The notes under the pieces were generated by a model that was given only the letters and a program-made list of their open reading frames with translations, ran no database searches and had not been told where the DNA came from. The position numbers and the translations under genes were made by a program. A stretch of 11,431 nt of DNA, taken from positions 1 through 11,431 of the forward strand of contig CALCJG010000253.1 in NCBI GenBank assembly GCA_937967705.1. Direction: 5' to 3'. Of this stretch, positions 1 through 7,363 are shown piece after piece (the stretch's first letter is position 1; the number at the start of each line of letters is the position of its first letter). Source of the stretch: an uncultured Spirochaetia bacterium (GTDB lineage Bacteria > Spirochaetota > UBA4802 > JAGODF01).

Positions 1-557
1 ATGTCGTCTCCCGCCTCGAGGTTATCGATAAAAAGAGGGAGATGTTCCTGAAAGAGGCGGGCCAGATCGAGGCTCTCAAAGACCTTCCCGATGGACCGGA
101 AATAGACAAGGGCAGTATCGTGCGGTACGCACCGGGCCAGGGAGGGGATCTCCACTTTGCGGCTCCCGAGCATGGCGGCAAAATCGTGGGGCTTGAGACC
201 GGGGGGAGCCAGCGAATCAATGCGGATTGTCTGGTCCAGGGCGTTTTCCCTGCCCGCCACATCCTTCATCGTGGAGATCTGCAGGCTCTCTTCCATCGCC
301 AGGGCGCCGCTGGTGAGCTCGATCATCTCCACCAGATCGCTTCTCGATCGGCGCCTCCAGCTGCTGTCAAGATCAGTTGCGGCCGTGAGGCCGGCCCGGC
401 GCTTCAGAACGCTCAAGCGGTAGTAGATCTCCGGATCCTTTTCCGGGGAGGGAATGAGGCGGTCCAGATAGTGAATGATGTATTCGTAGTATTTTTTGTC
501 TGTTTTCCCTCCATCTGTCCGGCTGTAATCATACTGCAGGGTAAGGTCATATCGACG
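1..557 (-). pseudogene. C-terminal continuation of the frameshifted secreted protein, cut by window edge
   Basis: Read in the frame whose codons include CTG at 539-537, the minus strand is open from about 557 to position 1 with no stop. It gives about 180 residues of normal-looking protein: YDLTLQYDYSRTDGGK, then KKYYEYIIHYLDRL, an acidic helical stretch, and near the edge VPHDTALVYFRSIGKVFESL. Composition and codon choice look far more protein-like than the upstream frame over the same bases. The join to the N-terminal part fits a single missing base (or two extra) between about 558 and 537, for example in GGCAGCGTCGATATGACC. The gene has no stop inside the window, so its full length is unknown. 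The VPHDTALVYFRS segment resembles exported proteins that begin domains with a 'VPxDxAL' turn, but I cannot name a family. Confidence 0.55.
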
Positions 558-946
558 CTGCCGTCGCGCAGGTACATGAGCCGGGGCGGATTTTCCGTTG
601 CAAATATCAGCAACGGCAGCTCGTCAAGATATATCCTTCCCGATAGTTCTTCGCCCCGGAGGCCCATGAGGGGAGATGACGAGTAGGAAAATCGTCCCGT
701 GGCAATAAGCACGCTGCTGCTGAAACCGATCTTCACCCCCTTCTCAGGATGTGCCAGACCGTTTCTAATTACCGAAAGATGGGAATCCTTCAGTGCGAAG
801 AGAGTCGTGGTTTCGTTCTGCCGACAGGCCTCCAGCAGGATCGTCTGTGTAATTCTCTTCCCTTTGTCCGGTATTTCCCCCCCCGGTGCGCTCCCAAGGA
901 GAACAGCTGTGAAGAGAAGTATTAGGGGTAGATGCCGTTTTATCAT
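413..946 (-). CDS. N-terminal part of a frameshifted secreted protein of unknown family
   Basis: The start ATG at 946-944 is preceded by a ribosome binding site (AAGAAGGTG, about 6 nt away). Translation begins with a typical Sec signal peptide: positive MIKRH, a hydrophobic stretch to about residue 19, then a small-residue site near GSAPGG. The mature part is therefore probably periplasmic or surface-exposed. About 130 residues read as a sensible beta-rich exported domain. From there to the stop at 413-415 the frame turns into Ser/Thr/Arg-rich sequence that looks out of frame. The genuine continuation is in the frame shifted by two (see the 1-557 entry), so this is the 5' part of one longer gene. 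I do not recognise the family. The shift may be a real mutation or a base error in the assembly. A sigma70-like promoter lies about 70 bp upstream. Confidence 0.6.
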   Translation of the reverse strand: MIKRHLPLILLFTAVLLGSAPGGEIPDKGKRITQTILLEACRQNETTTLFALKDSHLSVIRNGLAHPEKGVKIGFSSSVLIATGRFSYSSSPLMGLRGEELSGRIYLDELPLLIFATENPPRLMYLRDGSVDMTLPCSMITAGQMEGKQTKNTTNTSFTIWTASFPPRKRIRRSTTA

Positions 947-1018
947 GGGAGCACCTTCTTCGGGATTTTTCTTCCCCCGGTCTGCGGGGCGGGCCGAAGG
1001 ATTTTATCGGCAGCTTGT

Positions 1019-1047
1019 AATTTAAGGCAGAAGGAGGTCAAAGTCAA
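1019..1047 (-). promoter_or_regulatory. Sigma70-like promoter for the frameshifted secreted-protein gene
   Basis: On the minus strand TTGACT (1047-1042, five of six matches to TTGACA) is separated by exactly 17 bp from TAAATT (1024-1019, four of six matches to TATAAT). Transcription would start near 1012, leaving a leader of about 65 nt before the ATG at 946. Spacing and position are ideal, so this is one of the better promoter candidates in the window. Confidence 0.6.
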
Positions 1048-1160
1048 GCCATTGCTACTCGGGGATGCGGGAAAATGGACCGATAAATGGAACTAAGTTC
1101 TTGATCTTTTTGGGAGATTATCCTAGGGTAGTTATATCGGGGCGGAGAGAGCGGAGCGGT

Positions 1161-1529
1161 ATGAATGAAGACCTGAAAGCGCGCATGAAGCGGTATGAGG
1201 ATTTGATGGTAGAAGCGGGGTCACGGCTTCTTGAGATCGGCTCGACGCTGGATGTCCTGGCCAGGGATATCCTTTCCCTGAATGACCATCGGGTGATGCC
1301 CGTGGAGATGGAAATCGCCTATATGGATGAGATGGGGAAACACCGGATTGCCCGTACTGAATCGCTGCGATGGGACAGAGACGAAAATGAACTGGTTCTG
1401 AGCCTGCGGCGTCCCAGGAGATCTGTCCGCTGGTCCCTCCTCAGCGCTTCCGTCAAGGACATGCTGCTCAATGCCATCATCATCGGGCTCTCGGCGGAGC
1501 TGCTTTACGAGGATTTCCGGCAGCATTAA
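1161..1529 (+). CDS. Small orphan protein, 122 residues, unknown function
   Basis: I do not recognise this protein. The frame is open back to 1065, but the ATG at 1161 is preferred because a purine-rich GGAGCGG lies just upstream and the extra 32 N-terminal residues look like untranslated leader. The protein has no signal peptide and no clear membrane helix. The first 45 residues form a charged amphipathic helix (MNEDLKARMKRYEDLM onward). A central part rich in Met, Glu and Arg follows, and then a C-terminal helix with an aliphatic run (LLNAIIIGLSAELLYEDF). It is probably cytosolic or peripheral. It is divergent from the gene at 946, and a weak TTGATC (1101) may belong to its promoter. It could be co-transcribed with the large gene that begins 73 nt downstream, since no terminator is visible between them. 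Confidence 0.6.
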   Translation: MNEDLKARMKRYEDLMVEAGSRLLEIGSTLDVLARDILSLNDHRVMPVEMEIAYMDEMGKHRIARTESLRWDRDENELVLSLRRPRRSVRWSLLSASVKDMLLNAIIIGLSAELLYEDFRQH

Positions 1530-1602
1530 ACCGGCATAACGGTCAGCCTTGCGGGGGTGAGTGCCCGCTGTTCCGAGATTATAACGATTGAGAGGAGGAT
1601 TT

Positions 1603-4476
1603 ATGAACTCAAAACATCACCGGGGCCGGGGGAGAGGATTGGCTGTCATCCTTATCCTCTCGGTTATACTGATTCTCGCCTATCATGTGGATGTCCATCC
1701 CCGCGCCGGGCGCGGGGGGAGCTACCGGTCGGGGGGGGGCTCCCGATCTTCTTCCTATAAGTCCTATTCTTCTCCCTCACGCTCCTATGGATCGGGTTCA
1801 CGGAGCTATTCCTCCCCTTCCAAGAGCTATACCCCCTACTATTCCGGAAGCCGATCGTCGGGCTCCCGCTCCTATTACGGGGGCAGTACCTATAGTACTT
1901 ATTCTCATAACTACGAAGTCGATTCCTACACCGCCAATCTCAGAGTGAACCGGGACGGGACCGTTGATGTGCGGGAGGTCCTGGATGTCAACATGAAAGA
2001 ATCAGCCTTCGGAATCGTGCGATACCTCTACACCAACGGCGATCAGTACAACAACTGGAAGGTGACGGATTACAAGACCTCCACAGGCAAGATATCCTAT
2101 TACTCCACCGGCGATTATCTCCATGTGGGCAATCCCAAGAAGAGGGTTAAGGGCAAACAGAAATTCGAAATGAGCTACAGGATCAAGGGCGCCGTCATCC
2201 CCTACTCCGACGCCTCTGTGCTGGCCTGGCGCTCGGGACTCGGCAAGATAGTCCGTAAATATTCCGTGAAGGTTTCCTGGCCCGGCCTCAAGGCGGGGGA
2301 GGGGGATGTGCTCATCATCTCAAGCCGGTATGGGGATGCCTACGCCCCCGTAAGGCTCGCCCCGGTCAAAGGGGGTGCGGAGATATCGGCCGCATCGAGC
2401 AAAATCCTGCAGACCCATGAGAACATCGAAATCTACATTCCCTTCGCCAGCGGCAGCCTGGACGGCAAGCAGCTCGATAAGACCTTCGGCACGACGCTTT
2501 CTACCTATGAAGAAAACATCCTGAAGGAATTGATTCTGACCGCCAGGATCAACGAGGACCGGACGGTGAACGTGAAGGCGGATTACTCCTTTGACCTGAA
2601 GAATTTTATCAGCAATATGGTGATATCCCTCCCCAAGGAATTCCGTGTGGCAGATCCGCCTCTCTCCCCGATCTGGAATAAATATCAGAGCTTGAAGAAA
2701 AAGGATCTCTACTATGTCTTCCAGCAGGACTCCTGCGAGGTTAGAAAAAGCGAGACCAAATACAATGCCTGGGGTTTCTGCATGGGCCGTAAAAAGTCCC
2801 CCGGTTCTTTCCGCTATGCGGCGGACTATCTCCTTTACGGAAACAACCTCGATGAAAAGGAGGATATCAAAGGCGGGGATTTCCATTATTTCGATTTCCT
2901 TCTCCCGTCTGTCAAGGCGCGGCATGTGGAGAAGATCTCCCTGAACCTGAAACTGCCTTCCTTCGTTTCCCGGGACAAGGTCCGGGTGGATTCCTATCTC
3001 GTCAACCCGTGGAGCGGCAAGACCCTCCGCCCCTTCCCCCTCCTGGTGAAGTGGGAAGGGGATACCCTCAGCGGCGTCTATACCCGGGGGTTATGGGGCG
3101 ACCAGTCCCTCAGGATACGGGTGTTCGTGCCCGCCCGGGGATTCTCCGATCCCGGTTTTTTCCGCATGACCTGGCTCTACTTCGCCCATAATCATCAGTT
3201 TGATGTCAGTTATTTCTGGACACTCATAGTGCTGATCGGTCTCCTGCTGCTGGGGGCGGGCTTTGTCGCCAGAAAGGTTCTTTCCGGCAGGGGTGGGGTG
3301 AACGCCGGAACCGGGGGCGGTTTCAAGGCTTTCGCCCAGAAAAGCGCCGCCATCGAGGAAGAGCATGCGGAACTGCTGCCCAAGGTCAAGGCTATCCAGG
3401 ATACCGTGCAGAAAGAGGATCCCGCCTTCCTGCTGGAACCCTTTTACAAACGGTCCGGGGAGGTCTTTCTCAAACTTCAGGAGGCCTGGTCGAAAGGGGA
3501 CATGATGCCGGTACGCAACTTCATCTCCCAGGGCGTTTACAGCCGGTACCGTCTCCAGTTGGATCTCATGCTTCATGACGAGAAACTGCAGAACCTGATG
3601 TCCGACTGCCGGGTGAACCGGATGATGGCGGTGGGGGTGGACACCTCGCAAAGTTATCATACCCTTCACGTGAAACTGAATGCCTCCGCCCGGGATATAA
3701 CCGTGCCCGTAACCCTTTCTGACCAGGAGAAGCAAAAGCGGGCAGGCAAGGCCGATGTCATCACATTTACCGAGATATACTCTTTTACCCGCAAGCGGGG
3801 GGTTCACACCGATCCCACCAAGAACCTCCTGGCAGGCCAGTGCCCCAACTGCGGCTATATTCCGGATAATTTCGGCGAGAGCAATAAATGCCAGAGCTGC
3901 GGGAGTGTCTACAACTCCGGAGAATACGACTGGGTCCTTTCTGAGATTACCCAGGAGGAGGAATGGGAAGAGAGTTCATGGGATGAGATTGACGGCTTGA
4001 AAGAACTGGAGACGAAGAATGTCTCCATCAACCGGGAGGTCATTGAAGACCGGGCCTCCTATCTCTTCTGGCGATGGCTCTATGCCAGGGCCAGGGGAAG
4101 AACGGAAGCCCTCCGCCGGGATGCAACGGAAGGCTATCTCTCTTCCTTTACGCCGGATAAAACACACCTAGCGGAACCGGCTGTGGGGGCGGTGGATCTC
4201 CAGCGGTGCTGGCAGGAGGGGGATCATGTCCATGCTCAGGTGCGGATATTCTGGAGCGCCTCCTTCCGGCAGGGCGAGGAGCCGCAGCATAAGGAGCACG
4301 ATTTCACCCTGAGCATGCCGGTTAACCTGAAAAACGAGTTCGGGCTGGCGGAACCCAGCTGCCCCTCCTGCGGAGGGCCTCTGCCGGAAACGGATGCCAC
4401 CGAGTGCCAGTATTGCGGTTCCCCGCTTCCGCAGGTCAATAATAACTGGCTACTGGAGGGGCTGCGGGAGGTCTGA
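1603..4476 (+). CDS. DUF2207-like / Tim44-like zinc-ribbon membrane protein (957 residues)
   Basis: The ATG at 1603 is chosen because AGAGGAGGA sits 4-5 nt before it; the upstream TTG at 1588 would include that site. Domains in order: hydrophobic signal-anchor (13-27); Ser/Tyr/Gly-rich low-complexity linker (40-103); DUF2207-like beta region starting YTANLRVNRDGTVDVREVL (about 112-300); a second, similar beta region starting LTARINEDRTVNVKADYSF (about 313-530) with a possible disulfide C378-C393; a membrane helix (about 536-556); Tim44-like domain (575-725); zinc ribbon C747-C750/C763-C766; a second Tim44-like domain (810-915); and zinc ribbon C920-C923/C935-C938. The expected topology is beta domains outside and Tim44/zinc parts in the cytoplasm. 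The molecular role is unknown. Tim44-like domains are NTF2-fold and bind membranes or proteins, so a membrane scaffold or sensor is plausible but inferred. The domain names come from sequence pattern only. Confidence 0.88.
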   Translation: MNSKHHRGRGRGLAVILILSVILILAYHVDVHPRAGRGGSYRSGGGSRSSSYKSYSSPSRSYGSGSRSYSSPSKSYTPYYSGSRSSGSRSYYGGSTYSTYSHNYEVDSYTANLRVNRDGTVDVREVLDVNMKESAFGIVRYLYTNGDQYNNWKVTDYKTSTGKISYYSTGDYLHVGNPKKRVKGKQKFEMSYRIKGAVIPYSDASVLAWRSGLGKIVRKYSVKVSWPGLKAGEGDVLIISSRYGDAYAPVRLAPVKGGAEISAASSKILQTHENIEIYIPFASGSLDGKQLDKTFGTTLSTYEENILKELILTARINEDRTVNVKADYSFDLKNFISNMVISLPKEFRVADPPLSPIWNKYQSLKKKDLYYVFQQDSCEVRKSETKYNAWGFCMGRKKSPGSFRYAADYLLYGNNLDEKEDIKGGDFHYFDFLLPSVKARHVEKISLNLKLPSFVSRDKVRVDSYLVNPWSGKTLRPFPLLVKWEGDTLSGVYTRGLWGDQSLRIRVFVPARGFSDPGFFRMTWLYFAHNHQFDVSYFWTLIVLIGLLLLGAGFVARKVLSGRGGVNAGTGGGFKAFAQKSAAIEEEHAELLPKVKAIQDTVQKEDPAFLLEPFYKRSGEVFLKLQEAWSKGDMMPVRNFISQGVYSRYRLQLDLMLHDEKLQNLMSDCRVNRMMAVGVDTSQSYHTLHVKLNASARDITVPVTLSDQEKQKRAGKADVITFTEIYSFTRKRGVHTDPTKNLLAGQCPNCGYIPDNFGESNKCQSCGSVYNSGEYDWVLSEITQEEEWEESSWDEIDGLKELETKNVSINREVIEDRASYLFWRWLYARARGRTEALRRDATEGYLSSFTPDKTHLAEPAVGAVDLQRCWQEGDHVHAQVRIFWSASFRQGEEPQHKEHDFTLSMPVNLKNEFGLAEPSCPSCGGPLPETDATECQYCGSPLPQVNNNWLLEGLREV

Positions 4477-4477
4477 G

Positions 4478-4506
4478 AAAAGAGACGGTACCGGGGATCT
4501 CTTTTT
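4478..4506 (+). terminator. Probable Rho-independent terminator after the DUF2207/Tim44 gene
   Basis: AAAAGAGA (4478-4485) pairs with TCTCTTTT (4498-4505). The 12-nt loop itself contains the palindrome CGGTACCG, and the stem runs into a T tract (4502-4506). It begins 1 nt after the stop codon. The outer stem is AT-rich and so weaker than the other terminators in this window. Confidence 0.5.
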
Positions 4507-4780
4507 AATTGACTTTTTTCCGCGGACATGGATTTGTTCCTCTGTGAAGTCTGTATGGGGGATGAAACCTCTCAGCCCTGTCTCCTGCACCAGCAGCGGA
4601 TTATTAAACCCCGGAGAGCGCTGACGGCGGTTTCCAGGGATTTATGCCAGTATAAGGAAATGGATCGGAAGAACAAGGCTGATGAGGCCGGATCATCCTT
4701 ACGGTATCCGTTCACTGACGCGTCGTATCGCGGGCCTGACCCGAGCAGTAAATAAATTATTGGAATGATAGGTGATGTGT
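4507..4780. other. Non-coding gap of about 270 bp before the lipoprotein gene
   Basis: I see no convincing gene here. An open frame at 4528-4755 begins CEVCMGDE after MDLFL but has no ribosome binding site and reads like chance sequence. TTGACT occurs at 4509-4514 without a good -10 partner at 17 bp, and an AT-rich patch (AGTAAATAAATTATTGG, 4747-4763) close to the lipoprotein start could hold a -10 element. The promoter of the lipoprotein gene should lie in this gap, but I cannot place it. Confidence 0.4.
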
Positions 4781-5812
4781 ATGAAACGAAAAGTATTAAG
4801 ATATGCGGCAGTCCTTCTGGTCCTCGTATCCCTTGCCTTTGTTTCCTCCTGCGGCGGGGAAAAGATCATCCGCAAGCGCAAGGGGAACACCGAAACGGTT
4901 CTGGTGAGGAAAGGCGGGGCTGATGTCTTCAAGCTGGTCTATACCTACGAAAAGGGCCGCATAGTATCCGGGGAATACTGGGAGGCGGCGGATCCCAAGG
5001 ACAATAAGAAGGCCAAACCCGCGGGGAATATCTATTCCAATTCCTCCATCATGAAATCCTTCGACACGGCCCTGGCCAGCAAGAAGATGCTGGATGAGTC
5101 CAACATCAAACTGGACGAGGTTCGGGACGGTTTTATACTGAAATACGTGAAGAAGGTGAAGTACAACAGCCTCGGCCATCCGGTGATGGTTTACGAGCGG
5201 GGTTATGCTGATTATCCCGTTCTCGGGCGTTTTCTGCTGAAGGTGGACACCAGTTACAAGTACAGCCGAGGGAGGCTGATCTGGATTTCCGAGAAAAACA
5301 TGAATGTGGATTCCATGCTGCTGAACATGGGGATCATGAACGTAACCACCATCCAGAGGGATTTCCTCGGGAGACCCCTGGCCGTGCGGAAGCTCATCGG
5401 ATCTGTTCCAACGCCGGTTTACGAAAAGACCACCTACAAATACTATGCCGGGACCCGTTATCTGCTTCGCACTGTCTACAAAAAGGCGGGCATCAGCCTT
5501 ACCAGCCTCAAGGTCGTGCCGGAAAAGACCATTACCTTCTACTATGCCCTGGGAATACCCTGGGAAGGAAAGAAGAAGTATGATTTCCTCGCCTCCTTCG
5601 ACGGCATTCAGATTTACAACGAAATTGAAAAGAAGGACGAGATCGACTTGAAGAACTTCAAAAAGATGGGAACCATAGAAAAGGCCAAGGTGATGGCCAA
5701 GGTCTACGATCTTATCAAAAATGAGATGAAGGGACCCAGATGGAGGCTGGGCGATCTCCCGGACATCCCCGAACCCTTTCTGGAGTACAAGGACTTCAAA
5801 TGGTGGCGCTGA
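4781..5812 (+). CDS. Predicted lipoprotein with degenerate YxYxxGR-type repeats
   Basis: GTG (4772), ATG (4775) and ATG (4781) are possible starts. The last is chosen because AGGTG lies exactly 6 nt before it and it gives a clean signal peptide. The peptide is MKRKVLR, then a hydrophobic core, then the lipobox VSSC with the lipidated cysteine at residue 24, so the 343-residue product should be membrane-anchored through lipid. The residues after Cys (GGEK) contain no Asp at +2. The body is basic and tyrosine-rich and contains at least six short strand-turn-strand units: YTYEKGRI (54), VKYNSLGH (126), YKYSRGRL (159), QRDFLGRP (192), YKYYAGTR (219) and FYYALGIP (253). These resemble weak RHS/YD repeats. 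I recognise no enzyme motif, and a surface or structural role is only inferred. The C-terminal 60 residues are helical and charged. A strong terminator follows, so this gene closes a transcript. Confidence 0.8.
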   Translation: MKRKVLRYAAVLLVLVSLAFVSSCGGEKIIRKRKGNTETVLVRKGGADVFKLVYTYEKGRIVSGEYWEAADPKDNKKAKPAGNIYSNSSIMKSFDTALASKKMLDESNIKLDEVRDGFILKYVKKVKYNSLGHPVMVYERGYADYPVLGRFLLKVDTSYKYSRGRLIWISEKNMNVDSMLLNMGIMNVTTIQRDFLGRPLAVRKLIGSVPTPVYEKTTYKYYAGTRYLLRTVYKKAGISLTSLKVVPEKTITFYYALGIPWEGKKKYDFLASFDGIQIYNEIEKKDEIDLKNFKKMGTIEKAKVMAKVYDLIKNEMKGPRWRLGDLPDIPEPFLEYKDFKWWR

Positions 5813-5839
5813 GAAAGGAGACCGCTTTGGACCGAATGC

Positions 5840-5874
5840 AACGAAGAGCCGGGCAATTGCCGGCTCTTCGTTTT
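5840..5874 (+). terminator. Strong Rho-independent terminator after the lipoprotein gene
   Basis: AACGAAGAGCCGG (5840-5852) and CCGGCTCTTCGTT (5860-5872) form a perfect 13-bp hairpin with a 7-nt loop (GCAATTG). It is followed directly by the T run TTTT (5871-5874). It lies 28 nt after the lipoprotein stop and 33 nt before the diguanylate cyclase start, so the two genes are probably transcribed separately. Confidence 0.88.
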
Positions 5875-5907
5875 GCTGGAACCCTCTGTTCGACGGCAGG
5901 AGACTGA

Positions 5908-7203
5908 ATGAAGAAAAAAAGGGATCAGACGATCCGGGAGGATGGATCCCCCGTGCAGGAACTCCCGGATAGGACGTACATCAGGGCCTTCGGCATCAGT
6001 CCCAGCCCCATAGTCATCTCAACGGCGATGGAGGGGCGGATCATCGAGGTTAACAGGGCTTTCAGCCGGTTTACCGGTTATTCCCGTCAGGAGCTCATCG
6101 GTGTCAGGGCTGTGGATCTCAATCTCTGGTCCTCCAACGATGCCCGTAAACGCTTCTGGCAAATGCTTGTCGACAGGAAGTCGTTGAAAAATGTCGAGAT
6201 GTCGCTGAGAGTCAAAGGCGATCGATGCCGTGAGGTGCTTCTCTCTGCGGAGCTGATCAGGGTCGAGGACAGGCTCTGCGTCCTTGCCGTTGTCAGCGAC
6301 ATTACCGATCTCATTCGGGCCGAGCGGGCCCTCCAGGAAAGCGAGCAACGGTATCACGGTCTTTTCGACAATTCCCGTGACGCTATTATCATCACCCGCC
6401 CGGACGGCAGCTTCGTCAACGTCAATCCTTCGGCCCTCAACCTCTTCGGATACAGCCGGCGGGAAATGATGCGCAAGAACGTCACCGAACTCTACCTGGA
6501 CCCGGCGGACCGCAGAAGCTTTGTGGAGACTATTGAAGAAACCGGGGGGGTGAGGGATTTCGAGGTGAGGATGCGGCGCAAAAACGGTACGGTGATGGAT
6601 TGTCTCTTTACCTTTTCCCTGAGAAGAGGGAGCGGCGGTCTCAGGGAATACCAGGGGATCGTGCGGGATGTTACCGAGCGCAGGAGGATGATGGAGGATC
6701 TGAAGGATCTCTCCCTCCGGGATGAACTGACGGGACTCAATAACCGGCGCGGATTCTTCACCATGGCGGAACAGCAGATCAGGATGGTGCGCCGCATGAA
6801 GAGGAATCTCTACTGCGTCTTCATCGACCTGGATTACCTCAAGCAGATCAACGACAGGTTCGGTCACAAGGAGGGAGACAGGGCCCTGGTCGGGACCTCG
6901 AAGATACTTAAAAGATCCTTCCGGGAGGCGGACATCCTGGCAAGGATGGGAGGCGACGAATTTGCCATTCTCATCATCGATGATTTTGAGATGGGTGAAG
7001 AGGTCATCCTGAACCGTTTGGCGGAAAACACCGCGGATTACAACCGGACCAACCGGCGCGGCTACGAAGTTTCTCTCAGCGCGGGAATAGCCCTCCTGCA
7101 TTACGACTCCACCGTATCCCTTCAGGAGCTTCTGGATCTGGCGGATACGAAAATGTATGAAAACAAGAGGCGGAAACGGGCAGTGCGGGGGGAATTCCGG
7201 TAA
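5908..7203 (+). CDS. PAS-PAS-GGDEF diguanylate cyclase
   Basis: This is a signalling enzyme expected to make cyclic di-GMP from two GTP. The 431-residue product has no signal peptide or membrane helix, so it should act in the cytoplasm. Residues about 24-135 form a first PAS domain (GRIIEVNRAFSRFTGYSR, ending VVSDITDLIRAERAL). Residues about 146-260 form a second (GSFVNVNPSALNLFGYSR, ending GIVRDVTERRRM). The GGDEF domain covers about 266-427: it opens DELTGLNNRRGF, has the metal-binding FIDLDYLKQINDRFGH, and carries an intact active-site GGDEF at 348-352. An inhibitory site RxxD (R339-D342) lies exactly five residues before it, so product feedback is likely. No cofactor-binding residue in the PAS domains can be assigned with confidence. 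GGCAGGAGA lies 6 nt before the ATG. No clear promoter fits in the short gap after the upstream terminator. Confidence 0.95.
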   Translation: MKKKRDQTIREDGSPVQELPDRTYIRAFGISPSPIVISTAMEGRIIEVNRAFSRFTGYSRQELIGVRAVDLNLWSSNDARKRFWQMLVDRKSLKNVEMSLRVKGDRCREVLLSAELIRVEDRLCVLAVVSDITDLIRAERALQESEQRYHGLFDNSRDAIIITRPDGSFVNVNPSALNLFGYSRREMMRKNVTELYLDPADRRSFVETIEETGGVRDFEVRMRRKNGTVMDCLFTFSLRRGSGGLREYQGIVRDVTERRRMMEDLKDLSLRDELTGLNNRRGFFTMAEQQIRMVRRMKRNLYCVFIDLDYLKQINDRFGHKEGDRALVGTSKILKRSFREADILARMGGDEFAILIIDDFEMGEEVILNRLAENTADYNRTNRRGYEVSLSAGIALLHYDSTVSLQELLDLADTKMYENKRRKRAVRGEFR

Positions 7204-7206
7204 GGA

Positions 7207-7238
7207 GGGGGTAAAATGTCTTGACTTTTAGCCCCTTT
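7207..7238 (+). terminator. Possible weak terminator after the diguanylate cyclase
   Basis: GGGGGTAAAA (7207-7216) pairs with TTTTAGCCCC (7226-7235) with one internal G-G mismatch and a 9-nt loop. Only three T residues follow, so termination may be inefficient. The downstream half overlaps the -35 element of the next promoter. Confidence 0.35.
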
Positions 7239-7248
7239 GCGATATGTT
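7221..7248 (+). promoter_or_regulatory. Sigma70-like promoter for the small YHYH-type gene
   Basis: TTGACT (7221-7226) and TATGTT (7243-7248) are 16 bp apart. Transcription would start near 7255, giving a leader of about 110 nt. A small hairpin GGGGC-GTTATT-GCCCC (7259-7274) would sit at the 5' end of that RNA and could stabilise it. No other promoter is visible for the gene at 7364. Confidence 0.5.
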
Positions 7249-7363
7249 TTCATGATACGGGGCGTTATTGCCCCATCGGAAGCCTCTGCTGCTCTCTCCC
7301 TCATGGGAATATTCACGGGGTAATCGAGAGGTTTCGGATTACAAAATTATCAGGAGAATTGCC

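Noticed and set aside
42..686. Open frame of 214 codons on the plus strand
   Set aside because: It lies opposite the frameshifted exported-protein gene, which has a signal peptide, promoter and ribosome binding site; the plus-strand product is a low-information shadow.
3325..3780. Reading the Tim44-like domains as part of a mitochondrial-style protein import machine
   Set aside because: Bacteria use this fold in other contexts, and no partner of an import motor is present nearby.
4528..4755. Open frame of 75 codons beginning MDLFLCEVCMGDE, with a cysteine cluster
   Set aside because: There is no ribosome binding site, the composition drifts, and it ends in basic/polar sequence without a recognisable fold. 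The cysteines are not spaced like a complete zinc site.
6019..7101. Open frame of 360 codons on the minus strand
   Set aside because: It is antisense to the diguanylate cyclase, whose PAS and GGDEF motifs are unambiguous. Long antisense frames are expected in GC-rich genes.
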